A DNA stretch of 64,000 nt from Lucinisca nassula (GCA_963580285.1 OY757024.1:126108045-126172044); one strand, 5' to 3'; shown: positions 59,301 to 63,039, counted from the first letter of the stretch. The notes: generated by a model not told the origin, from the letters alone. A program made the numbers and translations.

Positions 59301-60607
59301 ATATAGGGGTCCCATGGGATGTCAAAAAGGCAAACACATCAACTTTTGGATATAATTAAAGAAAAATGCCTGACCCAAGTACTTAATATACCTGCCCGCC
59401 AAGAAAAGACACCCGACTCATTATTTATAAATCCTCCATCCACAGTTAGTCGGGTTGGTTTAACCAATATTTTATTTCAAGCTTCATACATTTACAATAC
59501 ACATATATAAATACGATGTGGCTAAAGGATCTGACAGTAAGCCTTGTGGCTTATAGTTACTCGAGCTAAGGGGAAGCCCCTGATTGATAAGGCTGACCAG
59601 ACATATTCCTTACAGAGTATGGTATAAAATCGAATAGATCCAGACAAGTCCAGTCATGTAAGTGTTTAGGAGTCTAACTGTTGGTTTTCTTTTGATCCAA
59701 CATTTCAGTTGTTTCTTGCTGCCGAGTCCGCATAGTTGTTTCATCTCTGTGACTATTTGATTTTTGTTTTCTCTAAGATCTTGCACTGATGAGTTAAGAG
59801 GCCTTCATGCGAACTGAACATATTATTTGTCTAAAGCACGACGGAAGTAAGGACGAGGATTGCAGCTGCGTAAAATAGATTTAAGCCCTCAAGTGGATTT
59901 CGTTTCACTGACCGGTTCTTCTTTTGCGGTTTATTTTTATATTGGTTTGTCTTTGAGTGAGTGTTTCGCTTATATTATTTTGTTTTGGAAAGCCAGTTGG
60001 CTATTTTGTGGTACAGTAACTGTCCTTTTGGCTTTCTGCTATTGATGTTTTCATTAGTGTCTAGTTATTTCATATTTGTGTTTCTTTCCCTTTGGTGTCA
60101 CTGCTGGGAGTTGTGTGTTAATTGTATTGATTCCTGGTCACTGCGTTCATTTCTATTTTCTATTTCCCTTTGGTGTCTCTGATTGGAGATAGAGGGTAAC
60201 TGTATCAAATCCTAATTATTGCCTTCACTTCTATTTTGTGTCGTTTTTAAGCTCACCAGAGCCAAAGGCTCCGATGAAACTTTCAGGATGTGCAGTTGGT
60301 CGTTGTTAGAGCATTTCAGTCAGTGTTGTAGATTGAGGACACAAATCTCACAGATTAATGGAAGCTATGTGCAAAGAATTGAAATATTTTTCTATTGTTG
60401 CAGGGCCCTGATATAGGTCTAACTAAAGAGCGTTGTGATGAAGGCTACAGAAACACAGTTCTGGAGAATTGTGAAGGCGACGCCAGGTGCTTACGTAGTG
60501 CTATTCTATTCTTACAAATGATGAAGCAATACCATAGCTACTCGGTCTATGGGGCGCCACAGTGTCAACAATCTTGTGTGGAGAGATTCATATATGAGGG
60601 AGAATGA
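20103..60607 (+). CDS. secreted neuroendocrine-type precursor with C-terminal PLA2-like cysteine module (split gene, 6-7 coding exons)
   Basis: Joining exons 20103-21309, 24599-24700, 46342-46503, 52857-52958, 57176-57300 and 60404-60607 gives one 633-codon frame plus stop with GT-AG introns throughout. Residues 1-23 look like a signal peptide (hydrophobic stretch about 6-20). Dibasic sites follow near 102 (QKR), 130-140 (VKR, AKRR), 295 (KSKR), 407 (EKR) and 438 (DKR). Residues about 301-345 are a likely coiled coil, and most of 170-290 and 385-520 is acidic. Residues 529-624 carry ten cysteines with C..HEMCYKCG, recalling the secretory phospholipase A2 helix that holds the catalytic histidine. 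Inference: a secretory-granule precursor cleaved at dibasic sites, leaving a disulfide-bonded C-terminal domain. I cannot name the family; conodipine-like or other PLA2-like secreted proteins are candidates. A noncoding 5' exon probably lies upstream of 20086. Exon joins are predicted, not proven. Confidence 0.8.
21316..21735. mobile_element. hairpin MITE I, copy 1, just inside intron 1
   Basis: A long hairpin (tatgggtgtgaggggtgga paired with its complement at 21430-21463) is followed by a shared body ending in accaggg, tcccagggaaaaatcacgga and gtctggtgtgcaagaat. The inverted second copy is at 60728-61110. Confidence 0.8.
21745..22110. other. intronic sequence with no recognised feature
   Basis: AT-rich, with no coding signal or repeat that I can match elsewhere in the window. 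Confidence 0.5.
22122..22357. mobile_element. 236-bp MITE F, copy 1, ATTT duplication
   Basis: Ends GGGCCCCGTCAAGCG and CGCTTGGCGGGGCTC are inverted. ATTT flanks both sides (22118-22121, 22358-22361). The inner hairpin is built on gcgagcagcgaaggttc. Confidence 0.9.
22358..22730. other. intronic sequence, weak hairpin-module traces
   Basis: gctggatgagcggcaaacaa at about 22461 resembles the shared hairpin arm at 40090. Nothing else is recognised. Confidence 0.4.
22826..23503 (-). pseudogene. mariner transposase remnant
   Basis: On the - strand 23503-23258 encodes [20 protein letters not shown] and [10 protein letters not shown], the first catalytic block. 23098-22826 encodes QLENARVHT and [17 protein letters not shown], giving the D34D spacing of mariner enzymes. 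The second Asp is replaced by Glu. A stop-rich gap of about 160 bases separates the blocks, and most of the N-terminal DNA-binding region is missing, so the enzyme is dead. Confidence 0.85.
23676..23888. mobile_element. TTAA MITE (CCCTGCTG family) nested in the mariner
   Basis: TTAA lies at 23676-23679 and 23885-23888. The ends are CCTTTACCCTGCTG and CAGCTGGTTAAAGG. It contains the gatccagatcagatggctt hairpin. A better preserved sister is at 31326-31539. Confidence 0.8.
24238..24463 (-). repeat. tRNA-derived SINE S3
   Basis: On the - strand it reads cctccgtggcctagtggtta and gtggttcgagcctcg as A and B boxes, then a body with cgatatgagtgaaataatc. The same body is at 31935 and 58435. Confidence 0.8.
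24599..24700 (+). CDS. coding exon B (34 codons, phase 1-1)
   Basis: Acceptor ataacag at 24592-24598, donor catg/gtaagt at 24700/24701. It encodes [18 protein letters not shown] and onward to SFH, placing a Lys-Arg processing site early in the exon. A second acceptor (tttctag, ending 24607) is nine bases downstream and also keeps phase, so GFL could be included or omitted. The length of 102 bases is divisible by three. Confidence 0.72.
24701..25420. other. intron after exon B, no recognised feature
   Basis: AT-rich with no matched repeats; ordinary intron as far as can be seen. Confidence 0.5.
25424..25775. mobile_element. palindromic MITE P copy with duplicated core
   Basis: Ends acgaaaacacgcctat and ataggcgtattttcgt. 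The atagattgtgggtactcg core occurs twice. Confidence 0.9.
25888..26688. mobile_element. nested set: CAGGCAC element holding a split SINE-A
   Basis: A small element with caggcac and gtgcctgcagg ends and aacgttgaga repeats is followed by a minus-strand SINE-A (25988-26122). A 0.4 kb insertion (about 26123-26540) splits it, and the SINE-A head follows at 26541-26665. The inserted piece has a gaagtatgaacg/cgttcatactttc hairpin. Confidence 0.65.
26700..27010. mobile_element. MITE H with catttcatatgaaatttat hairpin
   Basis: A strong hairpin lies at about 26920-27000 (gagtggtcatttcatatg with its complement). The body includes ggcgggattaagtaatg, matching 57413-57610 in inverted order. Confidence 0.8.
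27062..27260 (+). repeat. repeat E fragment
   Basis: It has the ttgtggtgtattccttgct, gtcactacag and gtgtggcggccgtaaaaag blocks. Confidence 0.7.
27262..27380 (-). repeat. SINE-A fragment
   Basis: It has the ttgagatttaacgtccccg, ttttacccggcatt and gacatctcaagtcctg blocks. Confidence 0.7.
27400..28345. mobile_element. GC-rich foldback element
   Basis: Long imperfect arms of about 280 bp (27400-27690 against 28060-28340) share, inverted, ggcgacctcactgcgctc, tctgatcag, gttttgagcatgc and gtagcgacgcagtg. The spacer at 27900-28030 repeats a gcgcagtgtgag/aaagcacagt unit. Several open frames cross it on both strands without protein character. Confidence 0.75.
28346..28938. other. no recognised feature
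   Basis: Possible tail of the foldback region (cagtggaaacgcggcatag, tgtgacaggg), then AT-rich sequence with nothing matched. Confidence 0.4.
28941..29182. mobile_element. TTAA MITE G (GGGGAA ends), copy 1
   Basis: TTAA lies at both ends (28941-28944, 29179-29182). An inner palindrome pairs gggtcaactcttaaagg with cctttaagagtagacccc. Confidence 0.8.
29190..29820. other. no firm feature; one small hairpin
   Basis: At 29723-29785 a gggaaatatgacgattggtt segment faces atcatcatattccc, similar to 19600-19690. Otherwise nothing is recognised. Confidence 0.4.
29820..30590 (-). repeat. repeat D, minus strand, split by a SINE-A
   Basis: 29820-30088 and 30371-30590 are the two halves of a reverse-oriented repeat D. 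The break is an inserted SINE-A. Confidence 0.85.
30102..30370 (+). repeat. SINE-A with a 13-bp target-site duplication
   Basis: ACTTCCGTCGCGG precedes (30089-30101) and follows (30371-30383) the insertion. The copy starts at ctgcatgatgcttccacg (5' truncated) and ends in (CAAA)n. This shows insertion by target-primed reverse transcription. Confidence 0.95.
30612..30740 (+). repeat. SINE-A 3' fragment
   Basis: It has the ggcggcaggtcttgagatg, gcaacgtctccaaaatgac and ggagacgtgaaacctcaaat blocks. Confidence 0.75.
30745..31320. other. no recognised feature
   Basis: AT-rich intron sequence, except for a small ctatttacatctcac / tatgtaaatagaac near-palindrome at about 31080. Confidence 0.4.
31326..31539. 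mobile_element. TTAA MITE (CCCTTGTCCTGCTGA family)
   Basis: TTAACCCTTGTCCTGCTGA at the left is mirrored exactly by TCAGCAGGACAAGGGTTAA at the right. The inner hairpin is gatccagatcagatggct with agccatctgatcaggatc. TTAA plus CCC ends are piggyBac-like. Confidence 0.9.
31860..32145 (-). repeat. SINE S3 with long G/T runs
   Basis: The body and tRNA-like head match 24238-24463 on the - strand. Runs of T and G at 31867-31940 sit at its 3' tail side. Confidence 0.75.
32150..32870. other. no recognised feature
   Basis: An acggacgaacaaacggacga microsatellite-like stretch lies at about 32610-32645. The rest is unmatched. Confidence 0.4.
32879..33010 (+). repeat. SINE-A 3' fragment
   Basis: It has the ggtttcattgggcaacaggg, caatgtcgggtaaaag and aacgttaaacctcaaatc blocks with a CAAA tail. 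A cctttcgcgaaagg repeat follows at 33014-33078. Confidence 0.75.
33505..33580. repeat. CGTC microsatellite
   Basis: It has (CGTC)n, then cggacgtgcgtccg direct repeats. Confidence 0.85.
33622..33750 (+). repeat. SINE-A 3' fragment
   Basis: It has the gcgacagggcttgagatgtc and gatgacggggacgttaagc blocks ending in caaacaaag. Confidence 0.75.
33960..34180. mobile_element. palindromic MITE P, diverged
   Basis: It has actctttagaaccgtctca with caatgaggcggtgctaacg as the core and an atttttcgtaat end. Confidence 0.7.
34385..34705. repeat. SINE S2 tails in opposite orientation
   Basis: aatggagtttaacggcccag at the left and gttgacccggccgttaaact at the right are the same SINE tail inverted, with a gcatatg-rich part between. 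Confidence 0.55.
34707..34835 (-). repeat. SINE S4 fragment
   Basis: It has the agctttacgtctcaccaaca and gcccgggatcgattc blocks as at 8505-8672. Confidence 0.65.
34888..35490 (+). repeat. repeat D with TTTA microsatellite
   Basis: All ordered repeat D blocks are present. A (TTTA)n/(T)n stretch at 35244-35322 interrupts the middle. Confidence 0.85.
35758..38055. mobile_element. 2.3-kb element carrying a 145-bp tandem array
   Basis: It starts agctcaccagagccgaagg with a GAGCC/GGCTC hairpin and a (GTC)n tract. It ends with agctctggtgagc and ggcccatgggcctcttgtt. It lies in a MITE at a T run. A start fragment of a sister element is at 60251. The class is uncertain. On the - strand the end reads hairpin then CTAA, as in Helitrons, but the other end does not start with TC. 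Confidence 0.75.
36430..37900. repeat. tandem array, period about 145 bp, about ten copies
   Basis: The accatatatattcttgttcc block recurs at about 36551, 36697, 36842, 36987, 37132, 37267, 37411, 37552, 37677 and 37805. Each is preceded by cagatccccacccctaa and followed by gataagacgcattcagtgac. Confidence 0.92.
38262..38500. mobile_element. palindromic MITE P copy
   Basis: acgaacacacgcctgtac and tataggcgtg ends with the cacatcgaggcggttctaac core. Confidence 0.85.
38541..38788 (+). pseudogene. LINE ORF C-terminal remnant
   Basis: 38541-38640 encodes [20 protein letters not shown] and [10 protein letters not shown], a C-terminal block common in RTE/Jockey-like LINE proteins. After a deletion and frame change, 38657-38788 encodes [20 protein letters not shown] and onward to a TAA. 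Both blocks are recognisable, the joint is broken, and no RT domain is attached. Confidence 0.75.
39170..39968. mobile_element. row of three palindromic MITE P copies
   Basis: Copies at about 39170-39455, 39456-39700 and 39715-39968 (continuing at 40352) lie end to end. The second starts at acgaaaacacgcctatat immediately after the first. The first has two core palindromes. Confidence 0.8.
39969..40343. mobile_element. 375-bp insertion with 8-bp duplication (hAT-like)
   Basis: CAAATTTA at 39961-39968 is repeated at 40344-40351. The insert has aatcgattaatcgatt-type ends and agtcagccctagt at the right. 8-bp duplications are typical of hAT elements. It contains the aaacagtgcagac hairpin at 40090-40170. 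The left end does not clearly mirror the right. Confidence 0.65.
40352..41152. mobile_element. further palindromic MITE P copies
   Basis: The end of the split copy (tacaggcctgttttc) is followed by copies at about 40545-40820 and 40867-41152, each with taggcgtg/cacgcct-type ends and the ggcggttctaac core. Confidence 0.8.
41155..41990. other. mostly unmatched; two tRNA-like fragments on the minus strand
   Basis: At 41440-41520 and 41640-41715 the - strand shows gctcagt-like A boxes and B-box-like blocks with cactcta/tactcca spacing, suggesting two degraded SINE heads. The rest is unrecognised. Confidence 0.35.
42050..42640. repeat. diverged tandem repeats, period about 150-165 bp
   Basis: gtaagtaggcttggggtaaa-like blocks lie near 42091, 42252, 42404 and 42569, with gaattcgaaaactggcgaag between them. 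Confidence 0.8.
42640..44045. repeat. tandem array, period about 144 bp, about nine copies
   Basis: gacaatatctggg blocks lie near 42889, 43032, 43177, 43321, 43466, 43610, 43755, 43871 and 44002. Linking blocks are gtgagcactctagaggccac and ggtcagaatgatcatctt. The last two spacings are shorter (116 and 131). Confidence 0.92.
44100..44660. mobile_element. two abutting TTAA MITE G copies, one holding an inverted array unit
   Basis: The left copy (44100-44487) is interrupted at about 44254-44398 by one reversed 144-bp unit (gacccagatattgtcaagc). The right copy starts at 44488 with gtatgggaacacc. They meet at TTAA (44487 region). Confidence 0.65.
44690..44878. repeat. palindromic MITE related to P
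   Basis: tttcattagaatcgcc with ggttctaatgaatccac arms and aattgaagg/ccttcaatt outer arms. Confidence 0.65.
44879..45114. mobile_element. 236-bp MITE F, copy 2, ATTT duplication
   Basis: It is inverted relative to copy 1. ATTT lies at 44875-44878 and 45115-45118. Confidence 0.9.
45412..45662 (+). repeat. SINE-A copy
   Basis: It has the ctggtaaaccgcttagagga, cattgggcgacagggcttg and gggacgttaaacctcaaatc blocks with a CAAA tail. Confidence 0.8.
45692..45856. repeat. 165-bp near-perfect palindrome
   Basis: Arms of about 82 bp, containing ctgtgatttgttgagtaata and tagacaaatcacg, mirror each other around gcgcgtagcgcgc. Related aaatcacagtttggagg sequence lies at 45215-45245, left of the SINE-A, and near 46100. 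Confidence 0.9.
46342..46503 (+). CDS. coding exon C (54 codons, phase 1-1)
   Basis: Acceptor tttttgacttcag, donor caag/gtaagt. It encodes a [14 protein letters not shown] start followed by a strongly acidic stretch ([13 protein letters not shown]) and an Asn/Glu-rich end. The acidic, K-R-containing composition matches exons A and B. The length is 162 bases, divisible by three, so skipping would not break the frame. Confidence 0.75.
46558..46780. mobile_element. TTAA MITE G, best copy, 54 bp after exon C
   Basis: TTAAGGGGAATGGGAACACC is mirrored exactly by GGTGTTCCCATTCCCCTTAA. The inner palindrome is gggtcgactcttaaag with tttaagagttgacccc. Confidence 0.92.
46918..47395 (+). repeat. repeat D
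   Basis: Ordered blocks as at 12488-12985. Confidence 0.85.
47612..47850. mobile_element. TTAA MITE G, diverged copy
   Basis: It has acatgggagacaattttcta, the aatcttaaaggaaag and ctttccttgaagagtagaccc palindrome, and a cccatgctcccttaa end. Confidence 0.55.
47930..48210. mobile_element. palindromic MITE P variant
   Basis: It has the atggcgtccaacatggtgtc block, the ctcaatgaggcggttctaac core, and a cccgtaaaccccagttttc end as at 5780 and 7860. Confidence 0.8.
48211..48660. other. intronic sequence, no firm feature
   Basis: Weak MITE P echoes (ttgttaaaaccgcat) at about 48488. Otherwise unmatched. Confidence 0.4.
48665..49080. mobile_element. tcctctat-family MITE with hairpin
   Basis: tagaggatcttacatgagtg and gaatttattaaacgagtt at the left mirror aactcgtttaataaattc-like and gagcacgaatgcaagattct at the right. 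The shared tail is tcaatattccgccattagt. A sister is at 62637-63030. Confidence 0.8.
49262..50625 (+). pseudogene. LINE reverse transcriptase (CR1/Jockey-like), one frameshift
   Basis: Non-LTR reverse transcriptase copying its own RNA into DNA at a nick. The frame to about 49700 encodes [14 protein letters not shown] and [13 protein letters not shown] one-base shift near 49700 moves to the second frame with [20 protein letters not shown], then LFADDTAIY (catalytic FADD), the thumb region and a C-terminal SVWSPYT/RRAARW part, ending at a TAA at 50623-50625. N-terminal and endonuclease parts are missing. Apart from the shift it is well preserved, so the insertion is fairly young. Confidence 0.92.
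49262..50839 (+). mobile_element. 5'-truncated LINE with GATA-type 3' tail
   Basis: It starts inside the RT region and ends in (gata)n at about 50812-50839, after a short 3' UTR with a ccccgcgagggggtgatgc hairpin. It is flanked by AAAC on both sides. Confidence 0.85.
50863..51140. mobile_element. palindromic MITE P copy, complete
   Basis: acgaaaacacgcctagtat and tgtataggcgtgttttcgt ends; ctatgaggcggttctaacgg core. Confidence 0.9.
51186..51490 (+). repeat. tRNA-derived SINE S2, full length
   Basis: ggccccagtagctcagtcgg head, gttctatacctgccggg B-box remnant, the tctctcccttccgttgattc body and an acagtgttgactgggcc tail followed by a caaacagac end. Confidence 0.85.
51590..51950. mobile_element. 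two palindromic MITE P remnants
   Basis: The first has cctcattgaggcggttctaa and an acgggtgtgttaccg end. The second runs from aagaaaacacgcctatac to tgtagacgtgttttcgtgat. Confidence 0.7.
52059..52293. mobile_element. MITE F, copy 3
   Basis: GAGCCCCGCCAAGCG and CGCTTGACGGGGCCC ends. The flanks (TCAT, ATAT) no longer match. Confidence 0.88.
52455..52835 (+). repeat. repeat E, two partial units, ending 22 bp before exon D
   Basis: ggataacccttttatagaac occurs at 52547 and 52811. The second unit stops at acatattt, after which the exon D acceptor region begins. Confidence 0.8.
52857..52958 (+). CDS. coding exon D (34 codons, phase 1-1)
   Basis: Acceptor attttgtatttcag, donor gcag/gtaaat. It encodes [19 protein letters not shown] and [15 protein letters not shown], a predicted amphipathic helix with a helix-capping MSPQQ. 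The length of 102 bases equals that of exon B and the phase is the same. Confidence 0.74.
53010..53163. mobile_element. MITE with CAGGCAC ends and acgtcaacgt-type repeats
   Basis: cctgcaggcacatgacgt at the left and acgtgtgcctgctggga at the right are inverted. The inside is rich in gacgt/acgtc and tgacgttgaaccgacgttg. Confidence 0.75.
53359..53397 (+). CDS. possible optional 39-base microexon E
   Basis: A ttctttag acceptor precedes 13 codons reading [13 protein letters not shown], and a weak donor (tta/gtaatc) would keep phase 1-1. The acidic and lysine-rich composition fits the precursor. If the weak donor is not used, the frame runs on to a stop at about 53460. The gene reads correctly with or without this exon, so it is only a candidate. 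Confidence 0.3.
53520..55160. repeat. minisatellite, 32-bp unit, about 50 copies
   Basis: The gagtcattgaggacttggag and taggggtagttc unit repeats with variants. A block near 54290-54690 is duplicated at about 54722-55120 (offset about 430 bp), a higher-order unit. Confidence 0.95.
55175..55740 (+). repeat. diverged repeat D split by a pogo-like MITE
   Basis: gaaaggcggtccttctgccg precedes and attttggatagccattttaa follows the insert at 55242-55569. Confidence 0.65.
55242..55569. mobile_element. 328-bp pogo/Tigger-like MITE, TA duplication
   Basis: CAGTCGAACTTCGATGGCTC begins about 27 bp of inverted end repeats with one or two mismatches. TA lies at 55240-55241 and 55570-55571. The centre has a gtgtactcattagaatc palindrome. 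Confidence 0.88.
55800..56590. repeat. diverged repeat E units
   Basis: gtgttgcggccgtaaaaaat, gggtcactgat and aattggccgaacataactag appear in repeat E order, two or three times with heavy divergence. Confidence 0.6.
56600..57150. repeat. diverged repeat D and MITE traces
   Basis: gatgatgcactgattagtaa and cacgtaaaatcgatttt match repeat D. At 56920-57050 a gtcgtctgc/gcagacgac pair recalls 11210-11345. Confidence 0.5.
57176..57300 (+). CDS. coding exon F: first half of the PLA2-like cysteine module
   Basis: Acceptor ttttgttttttaag, donor tgt/gtaagt. It enters in phase 1 and leaves in phase 0. It encodes residues 525-566: [14 protein letters not shown], an acidic linker, then [12 protein letters not shown]. 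The C..H..CY.C spacing matches the helix of secretory PLA2 folds in which His is catalytic. The following residue is Glu rather than the usual Asp. It joins exon G directly to give CYKCG. Confidence 0.8.
57318..57610. mobile_element. MITE H, inverted relative to 26700-27010, 18 bp after exon F
   Basis: The hairpin ggtcatttcatatgaaattt occurs with its complement around cgccttcggcg. The body has taatcccgccaaagtgttat. Confidence 0.85.
57690..57920. repeat. inverted-repeat element around gatcagcctg/caggctgatc
   Basis: gccggggcacagcatttcc at the left faces ggaaatgttgtgcccggc at the right (about 57684-57913), with tctgatcagact inside. A MITE is likely. Confidence 0.7.
58060..58335 (-). repeat. tRNA-derived SINE S2
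   Basis: Reverse of 51186-51490. The tail ttaacggcccagtcagcact is at the left and the head gtcggatgcgcgtctgac is on the - strand at the right. Confidence 0.8.
58435..58625 (+). repeat. SINE S3 fragment next to GT/G runs
   Basis: It has cggttttcgcctacctctga and cgatatgagtgaaataatc; a (GT)n and poly-G stretch lies at 58556-58607. Confidence 0.7.
58935..59505 (+). pseudogene. LINE endonuclease-domain remnant
   Basis: The frame encodes [18 protein letters not shown], then [11 protein letters not shown] (followed by a stop), then [20 protein letters not shown] and [16 protein letters not shown]. After a frameshift near 59320 come [20 protein letters not shown] and [14 protein letters not shown]. 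These are the central and C-terminal blocks of APE-type LINE endonucleases (FYRPP, GGDFN). No RT follows. Confidence 0.8.
59665..60240 (+). repeat. repeat D with duplicated 3' end
   Basis: Ordered repeat D blocks. The ccctttggtgtct...cttcacttctatttt end occurs twice (60088 and 60165). Confidence 0.85.
60251..60320. repeat. end fragment of the 35.8-kb element family
   Basis: agctcaccagagccaaaggc and gtgcagttggtcgttgtt match the start of 35758-38055. It sits about 90 bp before the exon G acceptor. Confidence 0.65.
60404..60607 (+). CDS. coding exon G: second half of the PLA2-like module and stop codon
   Basis: Acceptor ttctattgttgcag, phase 0. It encodes [19 protein letters not shown] and [10 protein letters not shown], a hydrophobic helix (AILFLQMM), then QCQQSC and a C-terminal YEGE before TGA at 60605-60607. 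Six cysteines here add to four in exon F, enough for five disulfides. No clear AATAAA was seen in the first 120 bases after the stop. A hairpin MITE starts about 120 bases downstream. Confidence 0.82.
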   Translation, partial: GPDIGLTKERCDEGYRNTVLENCEGDARCLRSAILFLQMMKQYHSYSVYGAPQCQQSCVERFIYEGE

Positions 60608-60727
60608 CATTTTCAAAAATCATTATTTCTCATTTAATATCTAAATTAAGAAAAATATCTTCACTCAGATTGTGAAAGAAACAAAAATGATATCTATATT
60701 ATGATTCTAATCATCTTTTTAATTGAG

Positions 60728-61110
60728 CCGGCGCATGACAAAACCTACATTCTTGCACACCAGACAAGGAAATCCGTGATTTTACCCTGGGATAGAAATT
60801 TATGTTCTGACCCTGGTGTTCCGACCCAGGCAACTAACATAAATGCGCTTCAATTGTATTCAACTGCCGGAACTACTTCCGCACTACTTTTATTTTGTAA
60901 ACAATATACATGTGCGAGCTGTCAAAACTAACCGGAGGTGTTGTGCAAGAAAAAGAATCCAATATGGGGTTCTGTTGTAGATGAGCGTTTCCAACCCTCG
61001 GGATGACCGTGGTGAGCGGAACCTCGGCGTAGCCTCGGTTCCGTTCAGCACGGTCATCCCGAGGGTTGGAAACGCTCATCTACAACATAGCCCAATATCA
61101 GATTCTTATA
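60728..61110. mobile_element. hairpin MITE I, copy 2, just after the stop codon
   Basis: cttgcacaccagacaaggaa, ttaccctgggatag and ctggtgttccgaccc are the reverse of 21640-21730. A long hairpin of gatgagcgtttccaaccctc with its complement replaces the copy 1 hairpin. Confidence 0.8.
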
Positions 61111-61374
61111 ATATCACCCGTGCTATGGTGGAAGACTCAGCTCAGCCGGCCCGTCCTGTTAGCCCGGTAGGAGCATTCTCTTGTTGTCTTCTGAGCAGCC
61201 CAGCGCAGGCTGATCTGAGTCTTAGCAGGTCGTCCTGGTTTTACTGTAAATTTTGTCGTGCGCTGGCTCAATTAACCTTTAGCAATCTGACCTTACAACT
61301 AAGCTGGCGGCATCATATGTTTTTTCTTTAAGAATCGTCTTGAAAAAAAAGCGGTTAGACATTAATTAGAAATT

Positions 61375-61590
61375 GGCCGGCCTCGGTAGCTCAGTCGGAT
61401 GGGCGTCTGACTGGTGATCAGGAGGACGCGGGTTCGATCCCTGCCGGGGTGGGCAACATTCTTTCGTGGTGATTGATCATGAAATATTTTCTACGGTCAT
61501 TCTCTCCCTTCCGTTGATTCATGAAGGGCAGATGTCAGTTTCTGGCGAAAGAATGTGCACTGAACTACGTATAAGTTATATTTGACTCAC
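61375..61590 (+). repeat. tRNA-derived SINE S2, 3' truncated
   Basis: gcctcggtagctcagtcgga and gggttcgatccctgcc are good A and B boxes. The body is as at 51186. It looks almost like a tRNA, but it runs on into the SINE body. Confidence 0.8.
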
Positions 61591-61594
61591 TATC

Positions 61595-62250
61595 AGTAAG
61601 GACCTCCCCTAAAACGAGTATTGTTCCTCAGTTGCAATCCCTCCAATACAAGAATAACTCCAAGTGACTCAACTATCCCTATAATTAATATATTTTCATA
61701 ATCCAAAAGATAATCGAGCCTTTGGAGTCCGTGTCCGACTGTAGAACCATTTGTAGATTTGTAGGTTAAAAATAAGGAAACAAGACGCCGCAGAAGTTAC
61801 CCTCCGTATGCATTATGATTGTATTCGCCCACTTTCATTTGAAGCCAACTAAGAGGCATAGTTTTGTCGTCTGCTTTTAAAGTTATTTTCAGTGTGTTAA
61901 AGGTTAAAAAATGGAGATTTTAATGTAGTAGACAATCGTAAAATAATGATCACAAACCCATGTGATATTCATGTGTTGTTTCATGATTCTCATGATAATG
62001 TTTATACCAAACTACACGATACATTCCGATGTCTGTCCGTACGTCTGTCCGTCCATTTGAGCCATTTCAAATCTACAAATTGCAACTTTTTCACGATGTT
62101 TTGAAATTTTGTACACATAGTTATACCGGGGATGTGTGGTTTGAGATTCTTTATGGGCAAAATCCTTCAAGTTTTGGCATAATTATCAGTACCTAATAAG
62201 TGGTTTTGGGGCGTGTCCGATCGATAACTCAAGTATTGTTGTTTGTTTTG
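61595..62250. other. no firm feature
   Basis: A gtccgtacgtctgtccgtcc stretch lies at about 62033-62052. The rest is unmatched. Confidence 0.4.
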
Positions 62251-62256
62251 TTTGTT

Positions 62257-62548
62257 TGATTTGAGGTTTATCGACCCCGTCAACACTGTAAATGTCATTT
62301 TGGAGATGTTGCTTCCAATTTTGTGGGACTTTTATCCGACATTGAGATGAAATGACTTCTCAAGCCCTGTCGCCCGATGAAACCAATAGGGTTTATTAGC
62401 ATGGACGGTCCGCCTCGCACCGCGGTTCCTGGACAGGCTTAGATCCTCTAAGCGCTTTACCAGTACTAGTGTGTGGGCCGGATTCAGCTCTGCGTGGAAG
62501 CATCATGCAGCCCATATATTTCTTCAATCCCATATATGGGCGGGGGCT
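62257..62548 (-). repeat. SINE-A copy, near full length
   Basis: It is the reverse of 14790-15072, with only a few differences. Confidence 0.85.
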
Positions 62549-62636
62549 GCGAGTAGTGTTGTACAGAATACCTTCGAAGTTTGCATATACATTGGTACTG
62601 GTTACGTGTGGTTTGCAACTGTTAATTGGCAAAATA

Positions 62637-63030
62637 TAGAGGATCTTACATTAGTGATCGTGTATTATTGAATTTATTAAACGAGTGTAGGAAAAGGGAT
62701 AAAATCGTATTTATTTAACGAGTTGATGAAAAAGTGATAAAATGCCGAGCATATTGTCCATTTTCCTCATCGAGTTTAATAAATTCAATAATACATGAAC
62801 ACGAATGCGAGATTCTGTTTATTATAAGACATTTAGAACGCGTTTTATTCGCGACTGTTTCACAAAAATGTCAATATTCCGCCATTAGTAACTGCGTTGT
62901 CGCTAAGGATGTTGTACAGTGGGACGTTACGGGGCGTATCTAACTAATTTGCATATTTAATACACTAGTGGATTATCGAATTTATTACATGGTGTTATTA
63001 CATTCGCAGACGCGACGTCATACGCTATTA
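62637..63030. mobile_element. tcctctat-family MITE
   Basis: Sister of 48665-49080, with the tcaatattccgccattag and gcgacgtcatacg blocks in the same order. Confidence 0.8.
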
Positions 63031-63039
63031 TTAAATATA

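Noticed and set aside
61380..61455. Functional tRNA gene
   Set aside because: A and B boxes are good, but the sequence continues into a SINE body present at three other sites.
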